Of a stretch of DNA of 64,000 nucleotides, positions 9,412 through 22,232 are shown one piece after another. The stretch's first letter is position 1; every line of letters begins with the position of its first letter. Origin of the DNA: Arcuatula senhousia (Eukaryota > Mollusca > Bivalvia > Mytilida > Mytilidae). The notes below the pieces were generated by a model. The model did no database searches and had not been told where the DNA came from. It saw only the letters and a program-made list of their open reading frames with translations. The position numbers and the translations under genes are program-made. The stretch covers positions 15,223,001 to 15,287,000 of the forward strand of contig OZ020305.1 of the NCBI GenBank assembly GCA_963971305.1, given 5' to 3'.

Positions 9412-10636
9412 AGTTGTATTATAAAGCTAGCGTTTGTTTTATTCTTTTGCGTATTCAAGTGAAAATGATACTTTCCCTGAGAGTTAAACTACTTTATATA
9501 CTGGATTCTCAGATGTCAAGATGACACGAAACGATTATCAAGAGATGAGTTTGACAGGACCGTTGTTTTCATAGCTTAAGTAGACCCAAGCTCTTTCCGT
9601 CGTTTAAAATGTACATTGCAAATGATTATCTCATAATGAGCTAATTACTTTAATTTAGGATTGGTGATTTGACTGAAGATTTTTATTTTGTATTTTATTT
9701 ACATTTTTAGTTCAAAAATTGATTTTTCTAACTCTACGTCTTTTTTTTATTTTTCAAGAAGGGGGCGATAATTCACAATATCTGGTAATAGATATTGTAT
9801 TCGTAGATTGGACGCAATGAACGTAATTCTGAAAATGGAATGGTAAATGCTGATTTTTTTATTATATTTTTTATTTGTTGCTATATTTGTAAATTTCAGT
9901 TGGAGGGGGAGGGATAGCGACAATAAAAAAGGGGCGGTGCGGAGATTACAGCTAGTCGTTGTTGTTTAATATAGTGCCCTTTTTATGTGCACATTTGTCT
10001 TATTTTGTTCGGTCGCGTGTGCTTTTAGCTTGCCGTTTGTGTGGTATTTCCTTGAGACTGAGTGAGTTTCATGATCAAATAAGCAGAAATTACTGAAGTT
10101 GTCCACGAAGCTTGTTGCTTTTGCAACTTGAGTACAAGAGCGGACGAATATTCGGGTTTATGACTTTTTCTATTTTATAACAAAACTACCGCAAATGTTT
10201 CATTATGTTGAGGAAAATGTGTTTTGCAATGGTGTAAGGGGGGAAACAACGCGCATGATTTGCACGAGCTTCATGTTTTCTTTACGATTGAAGCAACACA
10301 GCATACAACTTTGATCTGATTTTTGTTCAGAAGCTTCTCTGATGCAGTTGGTAAGTCACTGTTTATTGAAAAGCTAGCTATAGTTTTTTTATTTGCCATT
10401 TAAAGGATTTTTTTTAGTCCAGGTTTTACTGTATTTGCATTTTTGAAAATGTATAGTGAAATCGGCATGGTTCGTTAACATGATTGGTTTGTTGCTTAAT
10501 ATGGTTAATTTGCAATAGTTGTCGGCGGCGAAAGTTGAGTAACATAAATTGACTTTTACCTGAAAGAGAGATAGGGTCCGGTTAAAAATTCATTGTTTGT
10601 ATACAAATAGTAAGATTCTTTTTGAAAAATTTTAGC

Positions 10637-10652
10637 GGCTCTTAAAAGAGCC
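10637..10652 (-). terminator. Histone-type 3' stem-loop, copy 7
   Basis: Unchanged hairpin. Confidence 0.9.
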
Positions 10653-10719
10653 CTTTTCACAGTCACATAAAGGACTGGGTCTTTGGCATTTGGATGTGCC
10701 TTGTTGAATTCATGGTTCT

Positions 10720-11013
10720 TTATTCTTCTTCGAATGGATTTAATTCTGGCTCTTGTCCGAATAGCTTGAATCTTAGGGTTTCTGCTTCTTTGTGCTTTTC
10801 TGTTGTATATTGGTAGTACATGTTGATGACGCCTTCAAGCACGACAATTCTCATACGAAGTGGATATCTGAAACTTCGAATGTTATCTTTGACGGCTTTG
10901 TCATACTTGTTCTTCAAGTATTCCAGTTTGTCACTCAGAAGCAACATCTGTTGACAGGCTTTCTGGGTTCTGTTCTCTGCGTCTTGTAGCTTGGCATACA
11001 TTGAGGAGTCCAT
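10720..11013 (-). CDS. Unknown 97-residue protein, copy 7 (Leu91 variant)
   Basis: Leu91 form. Unit 7 spans 9631-11232 (1602 bp, G5-A-G3, like units 4 and 10). TATA box at 11094-11102, stem-loop at 10637-10652. Confidence 0.8.
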   Translation of the reverse strand: MDSSMYAKLQDAENRTQKACQQMLLLSDKLEYLKNKYDKAVKDNIRSFRYPLRMRIVVLEGVINMYYQYTTEKHKEAETLRFKLFGQEPELNPFEEE

Positions 11014-12240
11014 AGTTGTATTATAAAGCTAGCGTTTGTTTTATTCTTTTGCGTATTCAAGTGAAAATGATACTTTCCCTGAGAGTTAAACTACTTTATA
11101 TACTGGATTCTCAGATGTCAAGATGACACGAAACGATTATCAAGAGATGAGTTTGACAGGACCGTTGTTTTCATAGCTTAAGTAGACCCAAGCTCTTTCC
11201 GTCGTTTAAAATGTACATTGCAAATGATTATCTCATAATGAGCTAATTACTTTAATTTAGGATTGGTGATTTGACTGAAGATTTTTATTTTGTATTTTAT
11301 TTACATTTTTAGTTCAAAAATTGATTTTTCTAACTCTACGTCTTTTTTTTATTTTTCAAGAAGGGGGCGATAATTCACAATATCTGGTAATAGATATTGT
11401 ATTCGTAGATTGGACGCAATGAACGTAATTCTGAAAATGGAATGGTAAATGCTGATTTTTTTATTATATTTTTTATTTGTTGCTATATTTGTAAATTTCA
11501 GTTGGAGGGGGGGAGGGATAGCGACAATAAAAAAGGGGCGGTGCGGAGATTACAGCTAGTCGTTGTTGTTTAATATAGTGCCCTTTTAATGTGCACATTT
11601 GTCTTATTTTGTTCGGTCGCGTGTGCTTTTAGCTTGCCGTTTGTGTGGTATTTCCTTGAGACTGAGTGAGTTTCATGATCAAATAAGCAGAAATTACTGA
11701 AGTTGTCCACGAAGCTTGTTGCTTTTGCAACTTGAGTACAAGAGCGGACGAATATTCGGGTTTATGACTTTTTCTATTTTATAACAAAACTACCGCAAAT
11801 GTTTCATTATGTTGAGGAAAATGTGTTTTGCAATGGTGTAAGGGGGGAAACAACGCGCATGATTTGCACGAGCTTCATGTTTTCTTTACGATTGAAGCAA
11901 CACAGCATACAACTTTGATCTGATTTTTGTTCAGAAGCTTCTCTGATGCAGTTGGTAAGTCACTGTTTATTGAAAAGCTAGCTATAGTTTTTTTATTTGC
12001 CATTTAAAGGATTTTTTTTAGTCCAGGTTTTACTGTATTTGCATTTTTGAAAATGTATAGTGAAATCGGCATGGTTCGTTAACATGATTGGTTTGTTGCT
12101 TAATATGGTTAATTTGCAATAGTTGTCGGCGGCGAAAGTTGAGTAACATAAATTGACTTTTACCTGAAAGAGAGATAGGGTCCGGTTAAAAATTCATTGT
12201 TTGTATACAAATAGTAAGATTCTTTTTGAAAAATTTTAGC

Positions 12241-12256
12241 GGCTCTTAAAAGAGCC
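12241..12256 (-). terminator. Histone-type 3' stem-loop, copy 8
   Basis: Unchanged hairpin. Confidence 0.9.
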
Positions 12257-12323
12257 CTTTTCACAGTCACATAAAGGACTGGGTCTTTGGCATTTGGATG
12301 TGCCTTGTTGAATTCATGGTTCT

Positions 12324-12617
12324 TTATTCTTCTTCGAATGGATTTAATTCTGGCTCTTGTCCGAATAGCTTGAATCTTAGGGTTTCTGCTTCTTTGTGCT
12401 TTTCTGTTGTATATTGGTAGTACATGTTGATGACGCCTTCAAGCACGACAATTCTCATACGAAGTGGATATCTGAAACTTCGAATGTTATCTTTGACGGC
12501 TTTGTCATACTTGTTCTTCAAGTATTCCAGTTTGTCACTCAGAAGCAACATCTGTTGACAGGCTTTCTGGGTTCTGTTCTCTGCGTCTTGTAGCTTGGCA
12601 TACATTGAGGAGTCCAT
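12324..12617 (-). CDS. Unknown 97-residue protein, copy 8 (Leu91 variant)
   Basis: Leu91 form. Unit 8 spans 11233-12836 (1604 bp) with the CCTTTTAATG spacer variant. TATA box at 12698-12706, stem-loop at 12241-12256. Confidence 0.8.
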   Translation of the reverse strand: MDSSMYAKLQDAENRTQKACQQMLLLSDKLEYLKNKYDKAVKDNIRSFRYPLRMRIVVLEGVINMYYQYTTEKHKEAETLRFKLFGQEPELNPFEEE

Positions 12618-13843
12618 AGTTGTATTATAAAGCTAGCGTTTGTTTTATTCTTTTGCGTATTCAAGTGAAAATGATACTTTCCCTGAGAGTTAAACTACTT
12701 TATATACTGGATTCTCAGATGTCAAGATGACACGAAACGATTATCAAGAGATGAGTTTGACAGGACCGTTGTTTTCATAGCTTAAGTAGACCCAAGCTCT
12801 TTCCGTCGTTTAAAATGTACATTGCAAATGATTATCTCATAATGAGCTAATTACTTTAATTTAGGATTGGTGATTTGACTGAAGATTTTTATTTTGTATT
12901 TTATTTACATTTTTAGTTCAAAAATTGATTTTTCTAACTCTACGTCTTTTTTTTATTTTTCAAGAAGGGGGCGATAATTCACAATATCTGGTAATAGATA
13001 TTGTATTCGTAGATTGGACGCAATGAACGTAATTCTGAAAATGGAATGGTAAATGCTGATTTTTTTATTATATTTTTTATTTGTTGCTATATTTGTAAAT
13101 TTCAGTTGGAGGGGGGAGGGATAGCGACAATAAAAAAGGGGCGGTGCGGAGATTACAGCTAGTCGTTGTTGTTTAATATAGTGCCCTTTTTATGTGCACA
13201 TTTGTCTTATTTTGTTCGGTCGCGTGTGCTTTTAGCTTGCCGTTTGTGTGGTATTTCCTTGAGACTGAGTGAGTTTCATGATCAAATAAGCAGAAATTAC
13301 TGAAGTTGTCCACGAAGCTTGTTGCTTTTGCAACTTGAGTACAAGAGCGGACGAATATTCGGGTTTATGACTTTTTCTATTTTATAACAAAACTACCGCA
13401 AATGTTTCATTATGTTGAGGAAAATGTGTTTTGCAATGGTGTAAGGGGGGAAACAACGCGCATGATTTGCACGAGCTTCATGTTTTCTTTACGATTGAAG
13501 CAACACAGCATACAACTTTGATCTGATTTTTGTTCAGAAGCTTCTCTGATGCAGTTGGTAAGTCACTGTTTATTGAAAAGCTAGCTATAGTTTTTTTATT
13601 TGCCATTTAAAGGATTTTTTTTAGTCCAGGTTTTACTGTATTTGCATTTTTGAAAATGTATAGTGAAATCGGCATGGTTCGTTAACATGATTGGTTTGTT
13701 GCTTAATATGGTTAATTTGCAATAGTTGTCGGCGGCGAAAGTTGAGTAACATAAATTGACTTTTACCTGAAAGAGAGATAGGGTCCGGTTAAAAATTCAT
13801 TGTTTGTATACAAATAGTAAGATTCTTTTTGAAAAATTTTAGC

Positions 13844-13859
13844 GGCTCTTAAAAGAGCC
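13844..13859 (-). terminator. Histone-type 3' stem-loop, copy 9
   Basis: Unchanged hairpin. Confidence 0.9.
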
Positions 13860-13926
13860 CTTTTCACAGTCACATAAAGGACTGGGTCTTTGGCATTTGG
13901 ATGTGCCTTGTTGAATTCATGGTTCT

Positions 13927-14220
13927 TTATTCTTCTTCGAATGGATTTAATTCTGGCTCTTGTCCGAATAGCTTGAATCTTAGGGTTTCTGCTTCTTTGT
14001 GCTTTTCTGTTGTATATTGGTAGTACATGTTGATGACGCCTTCAAGCACGACAATTCTCATACGAAGTGGATATCTGAAACTTCGAATGTTATCTTTGAC
14101 GGCTTTGTCATACTTGTTCTTCAAGTATTCCAGTTTGTCACTCAGAAGCAACATCTGTTGACAGGCTTTCTGGGTTCTGTTCTCTGCGTCTTGTAGCTTG
14201 GCATACATTGAGGAGTCCAT
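13927..14220 (-). CDS. Unknown 97-residue protein, copy 9 (Leu91 variant)
   Basis: Last Leu91 copy in the window. Unit 9 spans 12837-14439 (1603 bp). TATA box at 14301-14309, stem-loop at 13844-13859. Confidence 0.8.
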   Translation of the reverse strand: MDSSMYAKLQDAENRTQKACQQMLLLSDKLEYLKNKYDKAVKDNIRSFRYPLRMRIVVLEGVINMYYQYTTEKHKEAETLRFKLFGQEPELNPFEEE

Positions 14221-15445
14221 AGTTGTATTATAAAGCTAGCGTTTGTTTTATTCTTTTGCGTATTCAAGTGAAAATGATACTTTCCCTGAGAGTTAAACTA
14301 CTTTATATACTGGATTCTCAGATGTCAAGATGACACGAAACGATTATCAAGAGATGAGTTTGACAGGACCGTTGTTTTCATAGCTTAAGTAGACCCAAGC
14401 TCTTTCCGTCGTTTAAAATGTACATTGCAAATGATTATCTCATAATGAGCTAATTACTTTAATTTAGGATTGGTGATTTGACTGAAGATTTTTATTTTGT
14501 ATTTTATTTACATTTTTAGTTCAAAAATTGATTTTTCTAACTCTACGTCTTTTTTTTATTTTTCAAGAAGGGGGCGATAATTCACAATATCTGGTAATAG
14601 ATATTGTATTCGTAGATTGGACGCAATGAACGTAATTCTGAAAATGGAATGGTAAATGCTGATTTTTTTATTATATTTTTTATTTGTTGCTATATTTGTA
14701 AATTTCAGTTGGAGGGGGAGGGATAGCGACAATAAAAAAGGGGCGGTGCGGAGATTACAGCTAGTCGTTGTTGTTTAATATAGTGCCCTTTTTATGTGCA
14801 CATTTGTCTTATTTTGTTCGGTCGCGTGTGCTTTTAGCTTGCCGTTTGTGTGGTATTTCCTTGAGACTGAGTGAGTTTCATGATCAAATAAGCAGAAATT
14901 ACTGAAGTTGTCCACGAAGCTTGTTGCTTTTGCAACTTGAGTACAAGAGCGGACGAATATTCGGGTTTATGACTTTTTCTATTTTATAACAAAACTACCG
15001 CAAATGTTTCATTATGTTGAGGAAAATGTGTTTTGCAATGGTGTAAGGGGGGAAACAACGCGCATGATTTGCACGAGCTTCATGTTTTCTTTACGATTGA
15101 AGCAACACAGCATACAACTTTGATCTGATTTTTGTTCAGAAGCTTCTCTGATGCAGTTGGTAAGTCACTGTTTATTGAAAAGCTAGCTATAGTTTTTTTA
15201 TTTGCCATTTAAAGGATTTTTTTTAGTCCAGGTTTTACTGTATTTGCATTTTTGAAAATGTATAGTGAAATCGGCATGGTTCGTTAACATGATTGGTTTG
15301 TTGCTTAATATGGTTAATTTGCAATAGTTGTCGGCGGCGAAAGTTGAGTAACATAAATTGACTTTTACCTGAAAGAGAGATAGGGTCCGGTTAAAAATTC
15401 ATTGTTTGTATACAAATAGTAAGATTCTTTTTGAAAAATTTTAGC

Positions 15446-15461
15446 GGCTCTTAAAAGAGCC
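15446..15461 (-). terminator. Histone-type 3' stem-loop, copy 10
   Basis: Unchanged hairpin. Confidence 0.9.
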
Positions 15462-15528
15462 CTTTTCACAGTCACATAAAGGACTGGGTCTTTGGCATTT
15501 GGATGTGCCTTGTTGAATTCATGGTTCT

Positions 15529-15822
15529 TTATTCTTCTTCGAATGGATTGAATTCTGGCTCTTGTCCGAATAGCTTGAATCTTAGGGTTTCTGCTTCTTT
15601 GTGCTTTTCTGTTGTATATTGGTAGTACATGTTGATGACGCCTTCAAGCACGACAATTCTCATACGAAGTGGATATCTGAAACTTCGAATGTTATCTTTG
15701 ACGGCTTTGTCATACTTGTTCTTCAAGTATTCCAGTTTGTCACTCAGAAGCAACATCTGTTGACAGGCTTTCTGGGTTCTGTTCTCTGCGTCTTGTAGCT
15801 TGGCATACATTGAGGAGTCCAT
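15529..15822 (-). CDS. Unknown 97-residue protein, copy 10
   Basis: Phe91 form. Unit 10 spans 14440-16041 (1602 bp, G5-A-G3). TATA box at 15903-15911, stem-loop at 15446-15461. Confidence 0.8.
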   Translation of the reverse strand: MDSSMYAKLQDAENRTQKACQQMLLLSDKLEYLKNKYDKAVKDNIRSFRYPLRMRIVVLEGVINMYYQYTTEKHKEAETLRFKLFGQEPEFNPFEEE

Positions 15823-17049
15823 AGTTGTATTATAAAGCTAGCGTTTGTTTTATTCTTTTGCGTATTCAAGTGAAAATGATACTTTCCCTGAGAGTTAAAC
15901 TACTTTATATACTGGATTCTCAGATGTCAAGATGACACGAAACGATTATCAAGAGATGAGTTTGACAGGACCGTTGTTTTCATAGCTTAAGTAGACCCAA
16001 GCTCTTTCCGTCGTTTAAAATGTACATTGCAAATGATTATCTCATAATGAGCTAATTACTTTAATTTAGGATTGGTGATTTGACTGAAGATTTTTATTTT
16101 GTATTTTATTTACATTTTTAGTTCAAAAATTGATTTTTCTAACTCTACGTCTTTTTTTTATTTTTCAAGAAGGGGGCGATAATTCACAATATCTGGTAAT
16201 AGATATTGTATTCGTAGATTGGACGCAATGAACGTAATTCTGAAAATGGAATGGTAAATGCTGATTTTTTTATTATATTTTTTATTTGTTGCTATATTTG
16301 TAAATTTCAGTTGGAGGGGGGGAGGGATAGCGACAATAAAAAAGGGGCGGTGCGGAGATTACAGCTAGTCGTTGTTGTTTAATATAGTGCCCTTTTAATG
16401 TGCACATTTGTCTTATTTTGTTCGGTCGCGTGTGCTTTTAGCTTGCCGTTTGTGTGGTATTTCCTTGAGACTGAGTGAGTTTCATGATCAAATAAGCAGA
16501 AATTACTGAAGTTGTCCACGAAGCTTGTTGCTTTTGCAACTTGAGTACAAGAGCGGACGAATATTCGGGTTTATGACTTTTTCTATTTTATAACAAAACT
16601 ACCGCAAATGTTTCATTATGTTGAGGAAAATGTGTTTTGCAATGGTGTAAGGGGGGAAACAACGCGCATGATTTGCACGAGCTTCATGTTTTCTTTACGA
16701 TTGAAGCAACACAGCATACAACTTTGATCTGATTTTTGTTCAGAAGCTTCTCTGATGCAGTTGGTAAGTCACTGTTTATTGAAAAGCTAGCTATAGTTTT
16801 TTTATTTGCCATTTAAAGGATTTTTTTTAGTCCAGGTTTTACTGTATTTGCATTTTTGAAAATGTATAGTGAAATCGGCATGGTTCGTTAACATGATTGG
16901 TTTGTTGCTTAATATGGTTAATTTGCAATAGTTGTCGGCGGCGAAAGTTGAGTAACATAAATTGACTTTTACCTGAAAGAGAGATAGGGTCCGGTTAAAA
17001 ATTCATTGTTTGTATACAAATAGTAAGATTCTTTTTGAAAAATTTTAGC

Positions 17050-17065
17050 GGCTCTTAAAAGAGCC
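17050..17065 (-). terminator. Histone-type 3' stem-loop, copy 11
   Basis: Unchanged hairpin. Confidence 0.9.
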
Positions 17066-17132
17066 CTTTTCACAGTCACATAAAGGACTGGGTCTTTGGC
17101 ATTTGGATGTGCCTTGTTGAATTCATGGTTCT

Positions 17133-17426
17133 TTATTCTTCTTCGAATGGATTGAATTCTGGCTCTTGTCCGAATAGCTTGAATCTTAGGGTTTCTGCTT
17201 CTTTGTGCTTTTCTGTTGTATATTGGTAGTACATGTTGATGACGCCTTCAAGCACGACAATTCTCATACGAAGTGGATATCTGAAACTTCGAATGTTATC
17301 TTTGACGGCTTTGTCATACTTGTTCTTCAAGTATTCCAGTTTGTCACTCAGAAGCAACATCTGTTGACAGGCTTTCTGGGTTCTGTTCTCTGCGTCTTGT
17401 AGCTTGGCATACATTGAGGAGTCCAT
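17133..17426 (-). CDS. Unknown 97-residue protein, copy 11
   Basis: Phe91 form although its spacer carries the CCTTTTAATG variant seen with Leu91 genes in units 6 and 8, so gene and spacer markers have been reshuffled. Unit 11 spans 16042-17645 (1604 bp). TATA box at 17507-17515, stem-loop at 17050-17065. Confidence 0.8.
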   Translation of the reverse strand: MDSSMYAKLQDAENRTQKACQQMLLLSDKLEYLKNKYDKAVKDNIRSFRYPLRMRIVVLEGVINMYYQYTTEKHKEAETLRFKLFGQEPEFNPFEEE

Positions 17427-18651
17427 AGTTGTATTATAAAGCTAGCGTTTGTTTTATTCTTTTGCGTATTCAAGTGAAAATGATACTTTCCCTGAGAGTT
17501 AAACTACTTTATATACTGGATTCTCAGATGTCAAGATGACACGAAACGATTATCAAGAGATGAGTTTGACAGGACCGTTGTTTTCATAGCTTAAGTAGAC
17601 CCAAGCTCTTTCCGTCGTTTAAAATGTACATTGCAAATGATTATCTCATAATGAGCTAATTACTTTAATTTAGGATTGGTGATTTGACTGAAGATTTTTA
17701 TTTTGTATTTTATTTACATTTTTAGTTCAAAAATTGATTTTTCTAACTCTACGTCTTTTTTTTATTTTTCAAGAAGGGGGCGATAATTCACAATATCTGG
17801 TAATAGATATTGTATTCGTAGATTGGACGCAATGAACGTAATTCTGAAAATGGAATGGTAAATGCTGATTTTTTTATTATATTTTTTATTTGTTGCTATA
17901 TTTGTAAATTTCAGTTGGAGGGGGGAGGGATAGCGACAATAAAAAAGGGGCGGTGCGGAGATTACAGCTAGTCGTTGTTGTTTAATATAGTGCCCTTTTT
18001 ATGTGCACATTTGTCTTATTTTGTTCGGTCGCGTGTGCTTTTAGCTTGCCGTTTGTGTGGTATTTCCTTGAGACTGAGTGAGTTTCATGATCAAATAAGC
18101 AGAAATTACTGAAGTTGTCCACGAAGCTTGTTGCTTTTGCAACTTGAGTACAAGAGCGGACGAATATTCGGGTTTATGACTTTTTCTATTTTATAACAAA
18201 ACTACCGCAAATGTTTCATTATGTTGAGGAAAATGTGTTTTGCAATGGTGTAAGGGGGGAAACAACGCGCATGATTTGCACGAGCTTCATGTTTTCTTTA
18301 CGATTGAAGCAACACAGCATACAACTTTGATCTGATTTTTGTTCAGAAGCTTCTCTGATGCAGTTGGTAAGTCACTGTTTATTGAAAAGCTAGCTATAGT
18401 TTTTTTATTTGCCATTTAAAGGATTTTTTTAGTCCAGGTTTTACTGTATTTGCATTTTTGAAAATGTATAGTGAAATCGGCATGGTTCGTTAACATGATT
18501 GGTTTGTTGCTTAATATGGTTAATTTGCAATAGTTGTCGGCGGCGAAAGTTGAGTAACATAAATTGACTTTTACCTGAAAGAGAGATAGGGTCCGGTTAA
18601 AAATTCATTGTTTGTATACAAATAGTAAGATTCTTTTTGAAAAATTTTAGC

Positions 18652-18667
18652 GGCTCTTAAAAGAGCC
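18652..18667 (-). terminator. Histone-type 3' stem-loop, copy 12
   Basis: Unchanged hairpin. Confidence 0.9.
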
Positions 18668-18734
18668 CTTTTCACAGTCACATAAAGGACTGGGTCTTTG
18701 GCATTTGGATGTGCCTTGTTGAATTCATGGTTCT

Positions 18735-19028
18735 TTATTCTTCTTCGAATGGATTGAATTCTGGCTCTTGTCCGAATAGCTTGAATCTTAGGGTTTCTGC
18801 TTCTTTGTGCTTTTCTGTTGTATATTGGTAGTACATGTTGATGACGCCTTCAAGCACGACAATTCTCATACGAAGTGGATATCTGAAACTTCGAATGTTA
18901 TCTTTGACGGCTTTGTCATACTTGTTCTTCAAGTATTCCAGTTTGTCACTCAGAAGCAACATCTGTTGACAGGCTTTCTGGGTTCTGTTCTCTGCGTCTT
19001 GTAGCTTGGCATACATTGAGGAGTCCAT
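18735..19028 (-). CDS. Unknown 97-residue protein, copy 12
   Basis: Phe91 form. Unit 12 spans 17646-19247 (1602 bp); its GGA-T-run-AG tract has 7 T instead of 8, as in units 14, 16 and 17. TATA box at 19109-19117, stem-loop at 18652-18667. Confidence 0.8.
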   Translation of the reverse strand: MDSSMYAKLQDAENRTQKACQQMLLLSDKLEYLKNKYDKAVKDNIRSFRYPLRMRIVVLEGVINMYYQYTTEKHKEAETLRFKLFGQEPEFNPFEEE

Positions 19029-20255
19029 AGTTGTATTATAAAGCTAGCGTTTGTTTTATTCTTTTGCGTATTCAAGTGAAAATGATACTTTCCCTGAGAG
19101 TTAAACTACTTTATATACTGGATTCTCAGATGTCAAGATGACACGAAACGATTATCAAGAGATGAGTTTGACAGGACCGTTGTTTTCATAGCTTAAGTAG
19201 ACCCAAGCTCTTTCCGTCGTTTAAAATGTACATTGCAAATGATTATCTCATAATGAGCTAATTACTTTAATTTAGGATTGGTGATTTGACTGAAGATTTT
19301 TATTTTGTATTTTATTTACATTTTTAGTTCAAAAATTGATTTTTCTAACTCTACGTCTTTTTTTTATTTTTCAAGAAGGGGGCGATAATTCACAATATCT
19401 GGTAATAGATATTGTATTCGTAGATTGGACGCAATGAACGTAATTCTGAAAATGGAATGGTAAATGCTGATTTTTTTATTATATTTTTTATTTGTTGCTA
19501 TATTTGTAAATTTCAGTTGGAGGGGGGGAGGGATAGCGACAATAAAAAAGGGGCGGTGCGGAGATTACAGCTAGTCGTTGTTGTTTAATATAGTGCCCTT
19601 TTTATGTGCACATTTGTCTTATTTTGTTCGGTCGCGTGTGCTTTTAGCTTGCCGTTTGTGTGGTATTTCCTTGAGACTGAGTGAGTTTCATGATCAAATA
19701 AGCAGAAATTACTGAAGTTGTCCACGAAGCTTGTTGCTTTTGCAACTTGAGTACAAGAGCGGACGAATATTCGGGTTTATGACTTTTTCTATTTTATAAC
19801 AAAACTACCGCAAATGTTTCATTATGTTGAGGAAAATGTGTTTTGCAATGGTGTAAGGGGGGAAACAACGCGCATGATTTGCACGAGCTTCATGTTTTCT
19901 TTACGATTGAAGCAACACAGCATACAACTTTGATCTGATTTTTGTTCAGAAGCTTCTCTGATGCAGTTGGTAAGTCACTGTTTATTGAAAAGCTAGCTAT
20001 AGTTTTTTTATTTGCCATTTAAAGGATTTTTTTTAGTCCAGGTTTTACTGTATTTGCATTTTTGAAAATGTATAGTGAAATCGGCATGGTTCGTTAACAT
20101 GATTGGTTTGTTGCTTAATATGGTTAATTTGCAATAGTTGTCGGCGGCGAAAGTTGAGTAACATAAATTGACTTTTACCTGAAAGAGAGATAGGGTCCGG
20201 TTAAAAATTCATTGTTTGTATACAAATAGTAAGATTCTTTTTGAAAAATTTTAGC

Positions 20256-20271
20256 GGCTCTTAAAAGAGCC
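20256..20271 (-). terminator. Histone-type 3' stem-loop, copy 13
   Basis: Unchanged hairpin. Confidence 0.9.
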
Positions 20272-20338
20272 CTTTTCACAGTCACATAAAGGACTGGGTC
20301 TTTGGCATTTGGATGTGCCTTGTTGAATTCATGGTTCT

Positions 20339-20632
20339 TTATTCTTCTTCGAATGGATTGAATTCTGGCTCTTGTCCGAATAGCTTGAATCTTAGGGTTT
20401 CTGCTTCTTTGTGCTTTTCTGTTGTATATTGGTAGTACATGTTGATGACGCCTTCAAGCACGACAATTCTCATACGAAGTGGATATCTGAAACTTCGAAT
20501 GTTATCTTTGACGGCTTTGTCATACTTGTTCTTCAAGTATTCCAGTTTGTCACTCAGAAGCAACATCTGTTGACAGGCTTTCTGGGTTCTGTTCTCTGCG
20601 TCTTGTAGCTTGGCATACATTGAGGAGTCCAT
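20339..20632 (-). CDS. Unknown 97-residue protein, copy 13
   Basis: Phe91 form. Unit 13 spans 19248-20851 (1604 bp). A T-to-G change at 20756, upstream of the TATA box (20713-20721), is shared with units 15, 18 and 24. Stem-loop at 20256-20271. Confidence 0.8.
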   Translation of the reverse strand: MDSSMYAKLQDAENRTQKACQQMLLLSDKLEYLKNKYDKAVKDNIRSFRYPLRMRIVVLEGVINMYYQYTTEKHKEAETLRFKLFGQEPEFNPFEEE

Positions 20633-21855
20633 AGTTGTATTATAAAGCTAGCGTTTGTTTTATTCTTTTGCGTATTCAAGTGAAAATGATACTTTCCCTG
20701 AGAGTTAAACTACTTTATATACTGGATTCTCAGATGTCAAGATGACACGAAACGAGTATCAAGAGATGAGTTTGACAGGACCGTTGTTTTCATAGCTTAA
20801 GTAGACCCAAGCTCTTTCCGTCGTTTAAAATGTACATTGCAAATGATTATCTCATAATGAGCTAATTACTTTAATTTAGGATTGGTGATTTGACTGAAGA
20901 TTTTTATTTTGTATTTTATTTACATTTTTAGTTCAAAAATTGATTTTTCTAACTCTACGTCTTTTTTTTATTTTTCAAGAAGGGGGCGATAATTCACAAT
21001 ATCTGGTAATAGATATTGTATTCGTAGATTGGACGCAATGAACGTAATTCTGAAAATGGAATGGTAAATGCTGATTTTTTTATTATATTTTTTATTTGTT
21101 GCTATATTTGTAAATTTCAGTTGGAGGGGGGGGATAGCGACAATAAAAAAGGGGCGGTGCGGAGATTACAGCTAGTCGTTGTTGTTTAATATAGTGCCCT
21201 TTTTATGTGCACATTTGTCTTATTTTGTTTGGTCGCGTGTGCTTTTAGCTTGCCGTTTGTGTGGTATTTCCTTGAGACTGAGTGAGTTTCATGATCAAAT
21301 AAGCAGAAATTACTGAAGTTGTCCACGAAGCTTGTTGCTTTTGCAACTTGAGTACAAGAGCGGACGAATATTCAGGTTTATGACTTTTTCTATTTTATAA
21401 CAAAACTACCGCAAATGTTTCATTATGTTGAGGAAAATGTGTTTTGCAATGGTGTAAGGGGGGAAACAACGCGCATGATTTGCACGAGCTTCATGTTTTC
21501 TTTACGATTGAAGCAACACAGCATACAACTTTGATCTGATTTTTGTTCAGAAGCTTCTCTGATGCAGTTGGTAAGTCACTGTTTATTGAAAAGCTAGCTA
21601 TAGTTTTTTTATTTGCCATTTAAAGGATTTTTTTAGTCCAGGTTTTACTGTATTTGCATTTTTGAAAATGTATAGTGAAATCGGCATGGTTCGTTAACAT
21701 GATTGGTTTGTTGCTTAATATGGTTAATTTGCAATAGTTGTCGGCGGCGAAAGTTGAGTAACATAAATTGACTTTTACCTGAAAGAGAGATAGGGTCCGG
21801 TTAAAAATTCATTGTTTGTATACAAATAGTAAGATTCTTTTTGAAAAATTTTAGC

Positions 21856-21871
21856 GGCTCTTAAAAGAGCC
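21856..21871 (-). terminator. Histone-type 3' stem-loop, copy 14
   Basis: Unchanged hairpin. Confidence 0.9.
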
Positions 21872-21938
21872 CTTTTCACAGTCACATAAAGGACTGGGTC
21901 TTTGGCATTTGGATGTGCCTTGTTGAATTCATGGTTCT

Positions 21939-22232
21939 TTATTCTTCTTCGAATGGATTGAATTCTGGCTCTTGTCCGAATAGCTTGAATCTTAGGGTTT
22001 CTGCTTCTTTGTGCTTTTCTGTTGTATATTGGTAGTACATGTTGATGACGCCTTCAAGCACGACAATTCTCATACGAAGTGGATATCTGAAACTTCGAAT
22101 GTTATCTTTGACGGCTTTGTCATACTTGTTCTTCAAGTATTCCAGTTTGTCACTCAGAAGCAACATCTGTTGACAGGCTTTCTGGGTTCTGTTCTCTGCG
22201 TCTTGTAGCTTGGCATACATTGAGGAGTCCAT
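21939..22232 (-). CDS. Unknown 97-residue protein, copy 14
   Basis: Phe91 form. Unit 14 spans 20852-22451 (1600 bp, G8 without A, GTTTGGTCG variant shared only with unit 16). TATA box at 22313-22321, stem-loop at 21856-21871. Confidence 0.8.
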   Translation of the reverse strand: MDSSMYAKLQDAENRTQKACQQMLLLSDKLEYLKNKYDKAVKDNIRSFRYPLRMRIVVLEGVINMYYQYTTEKHKEAETLRFKLFGQEPEFNPFEEE

